A stretch of 43,490 nucleotides of DNA from Fervidicola ferrireducens (GCF_001562425.1 NZ_LOED01000019.1:1-43490); one strand, 5' to 3'. Positions 8,652 to 17,840 are shown, counted from the stretch's first letter. A program made the numbers and translations. The notes: generated by a model not told the origin, from the letters alone.

Positions 8652-10214
8652 TTAGACGGGCATGTTGCCGTGTTTCTTGGCCGGGCGCTTCTCCCTCTTG
8701 CTCGCCAGCATCTCAAGGGCGCTTATCAGCCTTATCCTGGTGGTTGAGGGCTCTATTACGTCGTCAACGTATCCTCTCTTGGCCGCCTGATAGGGGTTTG
8801 CGAATTTGTCCCGGTATTCTTCTATCTTTTCCTTCCTCGTAGCTATGGGGTCCGCCGATTCTTCTATCTCTTTTTTGAATATTATGTTGGCCGCTCCTTC
8901 GGGCCCCATTACGGCTATTTCGGCTGTTGGGAATGCGAATACCTGGTCGGCTCCAAGGTGCCTCGAGCACATAGCTATATACGCCCCGCCGTAAGCCTTT
9001 CTAACTATTACTGTTATCTTCGGTACGGTGGCTTCAGAGTAGGCGTATAGTAGTTTTGCGCCGTGCCTTATTATGCCGCCGTGTTCCTGGGCTACTCCGG
9101 GCAGATACCCAGGGGTATCGGTGAAGGTTATCAATGGGATGTTGAAGGCGTCGCAGAAGCGCACAAACCTTGCCGCTTTGTCGGAGGCGTTTATGTCTAG
9201 GCAGCCCGCTAGAACTTTGGGTTGGTTGGCAAGTATGCCCACACTCCTGCCGTTGAGCCTGGCAAAGCCGGTTATCATGTTTTGCGCATAGTGCGGCTGC
9301 ACTTCGAAGAAGTCACCGTCATCAACTACTTTTTTTATCAGCTCTTTCATATCGTAGGGTTTGTTAGGGTCAGTCGGTATCAGTGTGTTCAGTTCTTCAA
9401 TGATCTTGTATGCTTCATCGCTCGGTTCTACGTAGGGCGGGTCCTCCAGGTTGTTGGACGGTATGTAGGATAGAAGCTTTTTTATGCTCTCTATGCATTC
9501 TTCTTCGCTTGATGCCAGAAAATGGGCCACTCCGCTTTTTTGGTTGTGAGCAAGGCCGCCTCCTAGTTCTTCAGGGCTCACCTCTTCGCCGGTCACCGCC
9601 TTAATTACCTGCGGCCCGGTTATGAACATCTTGCTTATGCCGTCTACCATGAAGATGAAGTCGGTGAGGGCCGGTGAGTATACGGCGCCACCGGCGCATG
9701 GGCCCAATATTACCGATATCTGTGGTATGACTCCCGAGGCTAACGTGTTCCTGAAGAATATTTCACCGTAACCTTTTAACGCATCTACGCCTTCCTGAAT
9801 CCTCGCTCCGCCGGAATCGTTCAGGCCTATTATTGGGGCTCCCATCTTCATGGCCATGTCCATGATCTTGCATATTTTTGCGGCGTGCATTTCGCCTAAG
9901 GACCCGCCTATTACTGTGAAGTCCTGAGCAAAGACGAAAACTAATCTGCCGTTTATGGTGCCGTAGCCTGTGACCACGCCTTCGCCTGGTGCTTTTGTGT
10001 CTGCCATGTCGAAGTCTATGCAGCGGTGTTCTACAAAGGCGTCGATTTCCACGAAGCTCCCTTCGTCGAGCAGCTTTTCTATCCTTTCCCGGGCTGTGAG
10101 CTTTCCGCTTTCGTGCTGCTTTTTTATCCTCTTTTCTCCGCCGCCCAGCCTTACCTCTTCCCTCTTTTGCCTCAGTATTTCAAGCTTTTGTTCCATCGTT
10201 TCCATGCCTTTCAC
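8652..10214 (-). CDS. mmdA: Methylmalonyl-CoA-type decarboxylase carboxyltransferase subunit (MmdA)
   Basis: This subunit transfers the carboxyl group of an acyl-CoA to biotin. The protein of about 515-520 residues is a PccB/MmdA carboxyltransferase with both crotonase-like halves: SGGARIQEG and [16 protein letters not shown] in the first, [25 protein letters not shown] and [16 protein letters not shown] in the second. The length fits MmdA rather than the longer GcdA, so methylmalonyl-CoA is the best guess; malonyl-CoA-like or acyl-CoA carboxylase use cannot be excluded. The start may be GTG 10214, ATG 10205 or ATG 10196; each has some AAGG/GGGTG upstream. It heads an operon with mmdD, mmdC and mmdB. 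Confidence 0.92.
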   Translation of the reverse strand: MKGMETMEQKLEILRQKREEVRLGGGEKRIKKQHESGKLTARERIEKLLDEGSFVEIDAFVEHRCIDFDMADTKAPGEGVVTGYGTINGRLVFVFAQDFTVIGGSLGEMHAAKICKIMDMAMKMGAPIIGLNDSGGARIQEGVDALKGYGEIFFRNTLASGVIPQISVILGPCAGGAVYSPALTDFIFMVDGISKMFITGPQVIKAVTGEEVSPEELGGGLAHNQKSGVAHFLASSEEECIESIKKLLSYIPSNNLEDPPYVEPSDEAYKIIEELNTLIPTDPNKPYDMKELIKKVVDDGDFFEVQPHYAQNMITGFARLNGRSVGILANQPKVLAGCLDINASDKAARFVRFCDAFNIPLITFTDTPGYLPGVAQEHGGIIRHGAKLLYAYSEATVPKITVIVRKAYGGAYIAMCSRHLGADQVFAFPTAEIAVMGPEGAANIIFKKEIEESADPIATRKEKIEEYRDKFANPYQAAKRGYVDDVIEPSTTRIRLISALEMLASKREKRPAKKHGNMPV

Positions 10215-10460
10215 CCTTTTATCCTAATATTATGGATCTGAATTGATGTTTATTGGGCAATTCTACTTTCCAATTTTTGTATCAGCCTTTATTAAATTCA
10301 TGAATTTAGTTAGTTATATAAGTGAGCAACTTTTATGCAGAATAAAAGGCCTCTTAGATACCCAGTTCCTTATATTAGGCGCAAAACTTACTTTATAGGG
10401 ATTCAATTATAATAAAGCCTGAGCATTATCATAAGCATACTGTATACTTAAAAGTACAGC
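10215..10460. other. Upstream region of the mmd operon
   Basis: No gene is seen. It holds a 16-bp perfect palindrome TAAATTCATGAATTTA at 10293-10308, about 80 bases before mmdA, which could be an operator. The AT-rich surroundings contain a candidate promoter, listed separately. Confidence 0.5.
10406..10434 (-). promoter_or_regulatory. Possible mmd operon promoter
   Basis: On the minus strand there is a consensus TATAAT (10406-10411) with a poor TTATGA (10429-10434) 17 bases upstream. Transcription from here would give a leader of about 185 bases containing the 16-bp palindrome. Confidence 0.4.
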
Positions 10461-10463
10461 AAA

Positions 10464-10559
10464 GAGGGGATAGACCCAACAAAGTTGAGAACAAAGTGAA
10501 CGTGACATTTGTTTTCACTAATAACATTCTCGGCCCTAGCGTAATTGTTCTATCCCCTC
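10464..10559. other. 96-nt nested inverted-repeat element
   Basis: GAGGGGATAGA (10464-10474) and TCTATCCCCTC (10549-10559) are perfect 11-bp arms enclosing nested pairs GAGAA 10487-10491 / TTCTC 10527-10531 and AGTGAA 10495-10500 / TTCACT 10514-10519, plus a small CAAC/GTTG hairpin at 10477-10487. It lies 50 bases past the stop of the epimerase gene at the end of the 13-gene cluster. It may be a structured 3' RNA, or a small transposon relic (MITE) with 11-bp terminal repeats; no clear target duplication is visible. Confidence 0.5.
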
Positions 10560-10609
10560 GGTTTTCTAAAGTAAAGCAATTACAAGGATAAAATATTTGC
10601 TCAACTTCT

Positions 10610-11413
10610 CTAATTTCTGTAAGGCTCTATGCCGAAATGCTTGAAAAATTCTATTCCTCTCTTTATGTCTTCTTTAAAGTCTTTAAACACGCTAGCTTCT
10701 ATGGAGATGATTTCTTTGTAGCAAATTTTCTTGAGAACATTTATGAGGGGGGTGTAGTCATACCCATCATCCAGGCTGGGGACGAATCTTTCTGGGAAGT
10801 TCGAAAGGGGATTGTCTACATGAATGTGCTTTATGTATTTTTCGTAGTTTGCTATATCCTCCACATCCCTGTTCATTGCCGGAAGATACCTAAAATCGCA
10901 CATGGTTTTCAAATTGTACCTTCCAAATTTCTCGATGAACTCCACCGCTTCAGGAATCGTATTTATAAAATTCGTGATGCTATTAGCCAAGGGTTCTAAA
11001 AGCACAGTTATGTTGTACTCTGCAGTTATATCGCACAGGATATTCAAAAATGTCATTAGCTTTTCATAGGCCCCTTTGACGTCACCTTCCGTAGGCAGGC
11101 TGCGGGATTTTCCATTGCCGAACACGTAATAGCGAGCTCCCATTTCCGCTGTCCTATACGCGCCCTTTTTCAGGTATTCCGTCCAATAATTCATATCAAA
11201 ATCGGGCGAAGTTATGGATACCGTCAAGGGAATGGGATTATCAAAAACTTCGCACGTAATTCCCGAATCCCTTACCTTTTTCAGTGCTTCTTTGTACTCA
11301 TCTTCACTTAATTCCATAATTTCTCTAATTTGCAATTCCGCACAATCATAACCAGCCCTAGCTATGTCATCAATATCTTTTATTTTCCCAAAACAAGATA
11401 ACTTCATTTTCAT
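10610..11413 (-). CDS. Sugar phosphate isomerase/epimerase-like TIM barrel (IolO-like candidate)
   Basis: This 267-residue protein belongs to the xylose isomerase-like TIM-barrel superfamily (AP endonuclease 2 fold). The four expected metal ligands are visible: E140 (LLEPL), D173 (MCDF), H198 (HIHVDNP) and E239 (SIEAS). Such enzymes epimerise or isomerise keto-sugars and keto-acids. It is the last gene of the cluster, after a zinc dehydrogenase, a creatininase-family hydrolase and another zinc dehydrogenase. In Thermotoga maritima a protein of this fold, IolO, epimerises 5-keto-L-gluconate beside IolM and IolN, so the same type of step is suggested here. The substrate is inferred from context only. 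Confidence 0.78.
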   Translation of the reverse strand: MKMKLSCFGKIKDIDDIARAGYDCAELQIREIMELSEDEYKEALKKVRDSGITCEVFDNPIPLTVSITSPDFDMNYWTEYLKKGAYRTAEMGARYYVFGNGKSRSLPTEGDVKGAYEKLMTFLNILCDITAEYNITVLLEPLANSITNFINTIPEAVEFIEKFGRYNLKTMCDFRYLPAMNRDVEDIANYEKYIKHIHVDNPLSNFPERFVPSLDDGYDYTPLINVLKKICYKEIISIEASVFKDFKEDIKRGIEFFKHFGIEPYRN

Positions 11414-11442
11414 AAATGACCACCTCTTGTTTCAAATTTAAA

Positions 11443-12489
11443 TCAATCTGCTTTTAGCAAAACCTTTATTTCGCGATTGTTCCCGGATGCGAGCATTTTA
11501 AATAATTCAGGGGTCTCCGAAAGAGGATGCACCGATGAAATAATATTATTGACATCCAACTTTTTCTCAACAATGAAATCCATCACTTCATTCATTTCAT
11601 TAGTAAACATATAACTGCCGTATATTGAAAGTTTCCGCCCTACTATGTCTGTTGGATTAATTTCTACATTTTCTCTTATTAAGGAGACCAGCACTATTCC
11701 TCCGCCGTTCCTCCCAAGCTTTATCGAGTCATTTATGACACTTGGAGCGCCTGCCGTAACTATTACCCTGTCAAAACCAACGTTATCTGTCAACTCAAGA
11801 GCTTTTTCGAGAGATTCGTTTTTCACATTTATCGTGTAATCAGCCCCGCACTTTTTTGCAGCATCTAGCCTGAAATCAACTACATCTGTCGCCGCAATTT
11901 TACCAGAACCCAGTATTTTTAAATACTGTATTATCATCAGTCCTATCGGACCCGTGCCTATAACCAAAACATTTTCTCCTTTTTCAAAATTCCCCTCTTT
12001 TGCAGCACAGTAACACACCGCGAGTGGCTCTAGCAGCGCACCTTCCTCATAAGTTACCCCTTCTTTCAGCGGAACTAACGAAAACTCAGGAAGGCAAACG
12101 TACTCGGCAAATCCACCGTCACACCTTTTCCTTTCTATCCCTAAAGTCCTTCCAACGCTTCTCCTGTTATTGCATAGATTTATCAATCCCTTTTTGCAGT
12201 AATAGCATTTCCCGCAGTACAGTATTGGGTTTACGCTCACCCGCTGTCCGATTCTTTCCTTTGAAACTCCCGGTCCTACTTCAACAACCTCTCCAGAGAA
12301 CTCGTGGCCGAAGATAAGCGGAGGTCTTGCCCTGTCTGACCCTATCTTATACTCTTCTATATCCGACCCGCATATGGAAGCATACTTAACCTTTATCAAA
12401 ACCTCTCCTTCCTTAGGAACGGGCTTTGGAACATCTTCATATCTCATATCGCCAGGGCCGTAAAAAACCACGGCCTTCATCATTTCCAT
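11443..12489 (-). CDS. Zinc-dependent NAD(P) alcohol/polyol dehydrogenase (MDR family)
   Basis: The 348-residue protein is a sorbitol/threonine-dehydrogenase-type MDR enzyme oxidising a secondary hydroxyl. Catalytic zinc residues are C40 (SICGSD) and H62/E63 (FGHEFSGE); structural zinc cysteines are C92, C95, C98 and C106. The Rossmann motif VIGTGPIGLM is present. ATG 12489 follows GGAGG by nine bases. It lies between the creatininase-like gene and the epimerase gene, fitting the role of IolM (scyllo-inosose 3-dehydrogenase) in the Thermotoga inositol route. It is clearly paralogous to the dehydrogenase at 13635-14666. Confidence 0.85.
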   Translation of the reverse strand: MEMMKAVVFYGPGDMRYEDVPKPVPKEGEVLIKVKYASICGSDIEEYKIGSDRARPPLIFGHEFSGEVVEVGPGVSKERIGQRVSVNPILYCGKCYYCKKGLINLCNNRRSVGRTLGIERKRCDGGFAEYVCLPEFSLVPLKEGVTYEEGALLEPLAVCYCAAKEGNFEKGENVLVIGTGPIGLMIIQYLKILGSGKIAATDVVDFRLDAAKKCGADYTINVKNESLEKALELTDNVGFDRVIVTAGAPSVINDSIKLGRNGGGIVLVSLIRENVEINPTDIVGRKLSIYGSYMFTNEMNEVMDFIVEKKLDVNNIISSVHPLSETPELFKMLASGNNREIKVLLKAD

Positions 12490-12516
12490 TTTTTATCACC
12501 TCCAATTTTTTATATA

Positions 12517-12548
12517 GGGACGCGGGCAAAAATTTCTGCCCTCGTCCC
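12517..12548. other. Intercistronic hairpin
   Basis: GGGACG-c-GGGCA (12517-12528) pairs with TGCCC-t-CGTCCC (12537-12548) around an 8-nt loop, with one mismatch. It lies between two minus-strand genes. The T-run is on the plus side only, so for the operon it is not a terminator; an mRNA processing or stability element is more likely. Confidence 0.6.
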
Positions 12549-12584
12549 CTTTTTTATTGTGATACTTTCCCCTCTACACTTAAC

Positions 12585-13547
12585 TTACGACGGCCAAGCT
12601 ATGGTGTAGATGTGCTTTCCTCCCTTGGTTGGGCCTTTCAAGAGGGCTTCTATTTCTTTCGGGTCTCTTTGGGTAATCCTGCTGGCATCAGGCAGTTTGC
12701 CCGGCGGGAATATGCTTAATATGTCATTGTGAAGCTTCAACAGATAATCGCAAGCCCTTTCGATACAAGCCCTTGCCTTTTCGGCATTAGCCTTTGTGGC
12801 TTTGCCTAGAACGCCCTCGGGAGCGGTTATACATTCTATTCCCACATTGCCCACCTGGCAGTGTCCAGGAATTGGGTACCCGTATATGTCTCCGCCCCTG
12901 TCTACGTGTCCCGGAGGCAGGTAACCTTTCACTTCAGTGTCCTCTGCATTTTCCATATCGCAGAATTCTGGGAAAAGTGCCAGGGAAATCGACGTTTCCG
13001 CCTCATCAGCATGCTGGAAGGGCGTGTCAAATGGGCCTCCATGCTCTTTGTCCATCAAAGTCTGCCCCATGACTCTCGGCAGATCTACGAAAAGTATCAA
13101 TGCCGGAACTTGATATTTTTTGGCCCATTCCTGTATTGCAGAAGGAATTATATACTCCTGCCCGTGCATACTTATGAAGATCTGCTTCCTGAACCCTGTA
13201 TTCCAGTACCCGGAAATTATTGCTCTTATCATCGCCGCGAACACATCATCGGGAAGCGGCACCGTCCCAGGTTGCCCAATGTGGTGGAAGGGATGTGAAC
13301 CGTACCAAAGCGGAGATGCGATGGTACAACCTGCTTTTGCGGCAACCATTTCTGCAATTCTCGTAACGATAAAAGTATCTTCTCCCATCGGACCCGCATT
13401 TCCATGATTTTCTGTTGAGCCCACCGGTATTATGATGATATCGTTGACCTTAAGTCTTTCCTCAACATCCTTTTTTGTCATCGTGTGGTAGTACATTTTG
13501 TTTGGCTTTTCAAGGCAGCCTTCGTTAGGAAATTTCCATTCTCCCAT
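12585..13547 (-). CDS. Creatininase-family metal hydrolase (IolN-like candidate)
   Basis: The 320-residue protein has the creatininase fold: VGSTENHG with E46 and H48, D57, SMHG with H128, and HADEAETS with E182, matching the two-metal site. Family members open small rings or amides (creatinine, formamidopyrimidine, mycofactocin peptide). Flanked on both sides by zinc dehydrogenases and followed by a TIM-barrel epimerase, it fits IolN, the hydrolase that opens 3-dehydro-scyllo-inosose in T. maritima, better than creatinine use. A GGGGAGGAG site precedes ATG 13547. A copy of the cluster's palindromic operator lies 56 bases upstream. Confidence 0.82.
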   Translation of the reverse strand: MGEWKFPNEGCLEKPNKMYYHTMTKKDVEERLKVNDIIIIPVGSTENHGNAGPMGEDTFIVTRIAEMVAAKAGCTIASPLWYGSHPFHHIGQPGTVPLPDDVFAAMIRAIISGYWNTGFRKQIFISMHGQEYIIPSAIQEWAKKYQVPALILFVDLPRVMGQTLMDKEHGGPFDTPFQHADEAETSISLALFPEFCDMENAEDTEVKGYLPPGHVDRGGDIYGYPIPGHCQVGNVGIECITAPEGVLGKATKANAEKARACIERACDYLLKLHNDILSIFPPGKLPDASRITQRDPKEIEALLKGPTKGGKHIYTIAWPS

Positions 13548-13592
13548 TTATAACTCCTCCCCTTTATTTTTGTTTTGTTTATTGCCATTTTT

Positions 13593-13612
13593 GATGTTTT
13601 AATGATATATCA
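13593..13612. promoter_or_regulatory. GntR operator copy upstream of the creatininase gene
   Basis: GATGTTTTAATGATATATCA matches the 20-bp sequence at 22781-22800 at 19 of 20 positions and contains the perfect palindrome TGATATATCA (13603-13612). It lies in the 87-bp gap before the creatininase-like gene, suggesting an internal promoter or roadblock under the same regulator. Confidence 0.7.
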
Positions 13613-13634
13613 GTTAAGAAGAAAATTTTTACCC

Positions 13635-14666
13635 TTAGTCGTTGTATAGTATCACTTTTACGTCTTTTGATTTCCTTGATGCAAGTTCTTCAAAAATTCT
13701 CGGTCCTTCGCTCATGTGATAGATACCTGTGATTATCTGCTCCACGTTCATCCTGCCTGTTTTAATCATTTCCAGGCCTTCTCGCATCTCCGTAGTGTAC
13801 ATGTAGCTGCTGTAGAAGGTTATTTCCTTACAAACAGCCTTTTTGTAATCAAATTCAACTTTCGCTGCGCCTAGCCCTATCCATACCACCTTTCCACCAT
13901 TCCTGACGATTTCAACGCTGCCGTTTACAGTATCGGTTACTCCAACGGCATCAAATACCACATCTACGCCTACCCCTTCAGTCACTTCCCGAGCGAACTT
14001 AATCATTTCTTCTTTTGAATCAATCACGTCCGTAGCCCCGCATTTTTTAGCCATTTCTAGCCTGTCCTTAATTATGTCCATCGCAATAATCCTTCTTGCC
14101 CCGAAAAACTTCACACACTGAATTGTAAGGAGTCCTATCGGCCCCGCGCCGTATACCGCAACTATTTTATCATTCAAGTCACCGGCGTGCTTCGTTGCCC
14201 GAAGCGATATGGCAAGGGGTTCGGTAAGAGCAGCTGCGTTAAATGATACGTTGTCCGGTAGAAGCATCACTTTCTCAGCAGGAGCCACCACGTATTCGGC
14301 CATAGCGCCGTTGTAAGAACCGGCTTTCATAGTGGTCCCTATTATCTTCCTGTTATCGCAAACATTGCTGAAGCCCGCCTTGCAGTCAGCACAATAGCCG
14401 CAATAAAGATTAGTTTCAACTATAACCCTGTCTCCTACCTTAAGGCCTTCTACTTTCTCGCCCAATTTAGCAATTTCCCCAGAAAATTCATGGCCCATGA
14501 TAAGCGGTGGCACTCGCATTGTGGATTCGCCCTTGTATCCTGTGAGGTCTGAACCGCATATGGATACGGCTTTCACCTTTATCAAAACTTCATTTTCTTT
14601 TGGCTCGGGGGTCTCAACGTCCATATACCTAATGTCATACGGACCCATATAAACCAAGGCTTTCAT
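13635..14666 (-). CDS. Zinc-dependent NAD(P) polyol dehydrogenase (MDR family), second copy
   Basis: A 343-residue MDR dehydrogenase with C37 (SICGSD), H59/E60 (MGHEFSGE), the structural zinc set C89, C92, C95, C103 and the Rossmann GAGPIGLL. It resembles the dehydrogenase at 11443-12489 along its length. ATG 14666 follows AGGAGG. It may carry out the first oxidation of the imported polyol or cyclitol, the step done by an IolG-type (Gfo/Idh/MocA) enzyme in known inositol pathways, since no IolG is present here. Which of the two enzymes acts first cannot be told. Confidence 0.85.
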   Translation of the reverse strand: MKALVYMGPYDIRYMDVETPEPKENEVLIKVKAVSICGSDLTGYKGESTMRVPPLIMGHEFSGEIAKLGEKVEGLKVGDRVIVETNLYCGYCADCKAGFSNVCDNRKIIGTTMKAGSYNGAMAEYVVAPAEKVMLLPDNVSFNAAALTEPLAISLRATKHAGDLNDKIVAVYGAGPIGLLTIQCVKFFGARRIIAMDIIKDRLEMAKKCGATDVIDSKEEMIKFAREVTEGVGVDVVFDAVGVTDTVNGSVEIVRNGGKVVWIGLGAAKVEFDYKKAVCKEITFYSSYMYTTEMREGLEMIKTGRMNVEQIITGIYHMSEGPRIFEELASRKSKDVKVILYND

Positions 14667-14720
14667 AATTATCCTCCTAACGCCTTATATAATTTATATT
14701 TATCAGCATTCTCCAAGTTC

Positions 14721-14760
14721 GCGGGGCTTGACTTCCTCCTAAAGGAATTTCAAGCCCCGC
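14721..14760. other. Intercistronic hairpin between dctP and the dehydrogenase gene
   Basis: GCGGGGCTTGA (14721-14731) and TCAAGCCCCGC (14750-14760) form an 11-bp perfect stem, with a further TTCCT/AGGAA stem inside. There is no T-run on the minus strand after it. Probably an mRNA stability or processing element at the 3' side of the TRAP genes. Confidence 0.7.
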
Positions 14761-14776
14761 AATATTCACAGTAAAA

Positions 14777-15829
14777 TTACTTCTTTGCTTCTTCTATTGC
14801 TTTATAAAGTTCATCGACAAAATCGCTACCTATATCCTTCTTAACCATCTCGGCTACCTTTTCTGCCGCCTCTTTCATTTTCGCCTTCACGTCTTCAGAT
14901 AGCTCGACAACCTGCATTCCCTTATTTTTAAGCTCGGACAGCATTTTTTCATTTTGAGCTTTTGACTCATTAAACAGGAACTCACTAACTTCATTCATGC
15001 TCTCATCGATTATCTTCTTGTAATCATCGGGCATGCTGTCGTATAGATTCTTGTTCATCACAACGGTGTGAACGAAAGCAATGTGGTGGGTATGATTTAT
15101 ATATTTTTGGACCTCATAGAATTTATTTGCCAGCAAAATGTCGTACGGGTTTTCCTGAGCATCTACAGTCCCCTGTTGCAATGCTACATAAAGCTCGCTG
15201 AAGTTAAGCGGCGTGGGATTTGCACCTAAATTCTTCCAGAATTCCATGTGGTACTTGTTTTCCATAGTCCTTATCTTTATTCCCTTAAAATCGTTGATAT
15301 TGTTTATCGCTTTATTGGCCGTCATTTCACGGTAGCTTATCGGGACCATCAACAGCAGTTTAAATCCAGCTTTTTCGTACTCTTGAGCCAATTTTTCTTT
15401 GAACTCTCCGGAAAGAACTTTCTTTGCAATGTCAAGGTTATCAAAAAGCATCGGTATGTCAAACACTGCAAGTTTCGGGACAAAGTTAACCGCAGGAGCT
15501 GTGGTCAGGGATACCATCGCGATGTTTCCCGCCTGACAGCTTTCTAATGTCTCCCTATCTCCGCCAAGCTGGCTGTCCAAGTATAGTTCAACCTTAATCT
15601 TTCCATTGGACTTTTTCTCGATTAAATCTTTTATCATTGCACTTGCTTTAGCCCTCGGCGTTTCTCCCGTAGATGGATAAGCACCTGCCAGCTGCAAAGT
15701 ATACTCGGGTTCAGAACTGCTCTGTTGGGATTGTGAAGATGATCCCTTCTTTGCCCCTCCGCAGGCGGTTAGGCTCATCGCCAATATCAATACCACAAGG
15801 ATTAATGAGATAGTTTTTACTTTTTTCAC
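14777..15829 (-). CDS. dctP: TRAP transporter solute-binding lipoprotein (DctP family)
   Basis: This binds the substrate outside the cell for the TRAP transporter. With GTG at 15829 (nine bases after AAGGGGG) the protein has 350 residues, a signal peptide and a lipobox with C23 (LTACGG), as expected for a Gram-positive lipoprotein. The mature part shows the DctP signature region with IRTMENKYHMEFWKNLGANPTP and LYVALQQGTVDAQENP, including the arginine that usually binds a carboxylate. A carboxylated or sugar-acid-like ligand is therefore plausible. It is the third of the three TRAP genes. Confidence 0.93.
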   Translation of the reverse strand: MKKVKTISLILVVLILAMSLTACGGAKKGSSSQSQQSSSEPEYTLQLAGAYPSTGETPRAKASAMIKDLIEKKSNGKIKVELYLDSQLGGDRETLESCQAGNIAMVSLTTAPAVNFVPKLAVFDIPMLFDNLDIAKKVLSGEFKEKLAQEYEKAGFKLLLMVPISYREMTANKAINNINDFKGIKIRTMENKYHMEFWKNLGANPTPLNFSELYVALQQGTVDAQENPYDILLANKFYEVQKYINHTHHIAFVHTVVMNKNLYDSMPDDYKKIIDESMNEVSEFLFNESKAQNEKMLSELKNKGMQVVELSEDVKAKMKEAAEKVAEMVKKDIGSDFVDELYKAIEEAKK

Positions 15830-15938
15830 AGCAACAAACCCCCTTGCCATATTTTTTCAACAGAACGAATTCTATAAATTTTTAATTTTGATTTTATTTT
15901 CCCTATCACCTCCTAATTTCAAAATTTTTTGCCAAATA

Positions 15939-17234
15939 TTATTTTTGAAGAAGCACAAGGCTGATCGAAGGAACGTAAGTTATTATGAAAAGCGCAATTA
16001 TAAAGGAAATTATAAACGGTATTGCCTTCAAGCCTATCTTCATTACCTCTTCTTTTATCATAGGTGCAGCCACAAATAGATTTACTCCAAAAGGCGGTGT
16101 AACCATTCCTACTGCAAGATTGCACACCATTATTACACCCAAATGAATCGGATTAATACCCATTGCCACAGCCGACGGCAATAGCATGGGAGCAAGTATT
16201 GCTATTGCTGGTCCTACATCCATAAACATACCTAAGATGAGCAATATTATGTTTAATACCAGCAGGAACATTATCCAGTTGTTTCCGAAATTCGCGACGA
16301 TAAAATCTCTCAGGAGAACCGGAGCCTGTAACAATGCTAAAACTCGGCCGAATACTATAGCTAGAGAGAGTAAAACTACAATTGGTGCATAAGATTTAAC
16401 AGAATTCCTTAGAATGTTCAAAATATCTCCGAGTTTTAATGTCTTATATATAAACAGGCATACTAAAATCGAGTAAAATACCGAGATTACCGCTGCTTCT
16501 GTAGGAGTTACAACACCACTGTATATGCCTCCGAGTATGATCACTGGTGTCAGCAAAGCCCAGAAACTTTCCCTAAAGAGTTTGAAAAAGCCTTTCTGCC
16601 TCAATGAATTATACCTATCTAGGATTTTTTCTTTGTCTTCACCATATCTTTTGGCATAAATGTAGGCGTAGACCATTAGAGAAAGTCCTATTAAAATTCC
16701 GGGGAAGATTCCTGCAATAAACAAACTACCTATGGAAACTCCCGTCACCACACCATACGTTACGAATGGAATGCTCGGAGGGATTATGACCCCTAAACCT
16801 CCAGCAGTTGCAATCATCGCAGCACTGTAAACCTTATCGTAGCCTAACGACACCAAAAACGGTATTGCCATTCCTCCTACCGCCGCAGTCGTAGCCACGC
16901 CAGAACCTGAAATCGCCCCGTAAAACAATGCAGTTATAATAGCGGCAATTGGCATTCCCGCAGTTTTATTACCCACGAAATATGCAAAGAAATTGAATAA
17001 TTTTTCGGAGATTTTCCCCTTCGTCATGATGTCTCCAGAGAGTATAAACATTGGAATAGCAAGTATGGGAGTGCTATCTAACGCACTTACCATATTTCGA
17101 ATTACAAATTGTATATTTCCGGCAAAATGAGGATTTAAAAGCCCTGGATAAATGGTTGCCAAACCTAGCGATATCGCTATCGGGATACTCAGTAAAAGCC
17201 CGATTATCAATATGCCAAACATTTGAATAGCCAT
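15939..17234 (-). CDS. dctM: TRAP transporter large permease (DctM)
   Basis: The 431-residue membrane protein is the transport subunit of a TRAP system, moving substrate with Na+ or H+. About twelve hydrophobic segments and the marks GAISGSGVATTAAVGG, ATAGGLGVIIPPSIPFVTYGV and VTPPFGVNLFV are visible. ATG 17234 follows GGAGG by eight bases; the ATG at 17249 overlaps that site and is not chosen. It lies 37 bases after the dctQ gene. Confidence 0.94.
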   Translation of the reverse strand: MAIQMFGILIIGLLLSIPIAISLGLATIYPGLLNPHFAGNIQFVIRNMVSALDSTPILAIPMFILSGDIMTKGKISEKLFNFFAYFVGNKTAGMPIAAIITALFYGAISGSGVATTAAVGGMAIPFLVSLGYDKVYSAAMIATAGGLGVIIPPSIPFVTYGVVTGVSIGSLFIAGIFPGILIGLSLMVYAYIYAKRYGEDKEKILDRYNSLRQKGFFKLFRESFWALLTPVIILGGIYSGVVTPTEAAVISVFYSILVCLFIYKTLKLGDILNILRNSVKSYAPIVVLLSLAIVFGRVLALLQAPVLLRDFIVANFGNNWIMFLLVLNIILLILGMFMDVGPAIAILAPMLLPSAVAMGINPIHLGVIMVCNLAVGMVTPPFGVNLFVAAPMIKEEVMKIGLKAIPFIISFIIALFIITYVPSISLVLLQK

Positions 17235-17271
17235 TTGCTTTACCTCCATATTTACAATATCAAAAATGAAG

Positions 17272-17751
17272 CTATTTTTCCGAAAATTCTCTAACTACCT
17301 TTATTGCATCTTGGAGCGATCTTATAGCAGCAAGAAGAAACCCCACTACTGTCGCACCGTAAATGGTATACATTGGAACACCCATTGCCGGACTAATCTG
17401 TTTGCTTAGCATTATTTTTTCTACAACCGGAATAGAGTTAATAAAGAGAAATACAAAAAATGCTATATTAACGCAAACTACCAATATTCTTGCAATTTTC
17501 TTCAATGTTTTCGGCAGTATACCAATGAATGTATCCACTTTTAGAATCGTTTTTTCCTTGATCGTGTACCCTATGCTCAAAAAAGCTGACCATATGAAAG
17601 CGTAGCGTGAAAGCTCTTCTGCCCAGGACAACGAGGAATTAAACACATACCTCATTATCACTTGAAGCATCATTACGCAGGCAATAAGGGCAAGTAATAT
17701 GCTTAATACATATTCCTCAAAATGATCATTCAGCCATTTTATTATTTTCAT
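17272..17751 (-). CDS. dctQ: TRAP transporter small permease (DctQ)
   Basis: A 159-residue protein with four membrane helices and the DctQ pattern RYVFNSSLSWAEELSRYAFIWSAFLS. It pairs with DctM in the TRAP complex. The start is ATG 17751 ten bases after GGAGG. It is the first TRAP gene, preceded by an 11-bp hairpin. Confidence 0.92.
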   Translation of the reverse strand: MKIIKWLNDHFEEYVLSILLALIACVMMLQVIMRYVFNSSLSWAEELSRYAFIWSAFLSIGYTIKEKTILKVDTFIGILPKTLKKIARILVVCVNIAFFVFLFINSIPVVEKIMLSKQISPAMGVPMYTIYGATVVGFLLAAIRSLQDAIKVVREFSEK

Positions 17752-17780
17752 GTCCCAAAAACCTCCAGCTATTTTCTGTA

Positions 17781-17813
17781 CCGGTGGGTAGTTTCATTAT
17801 ATCTACCCACCGG
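17781..17813. other. Intercistronic hairpin before dctQ
   Basis: CCGGTGGGTAG (17781-17791) and CTACCCACCGG (17803-17813) form an 11-bp perfect stem with an 11-nt loop, between the cupin and dctQ genes. No T-run follows on the minus strand, so it is not a typical terminator. Confidence 0.7.
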
Positions 17814-17840
17814 CTGTTTTCAGTTTATACATTAAAAATT

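Noticed and set aside
12517-12560. Plus-strand terminator reading of the hairpin with CCTTTTTT after it
   Set aside because: No plus-strand gene ends here; all nearby genes are on the minus strand, so the T-run is probably chance.
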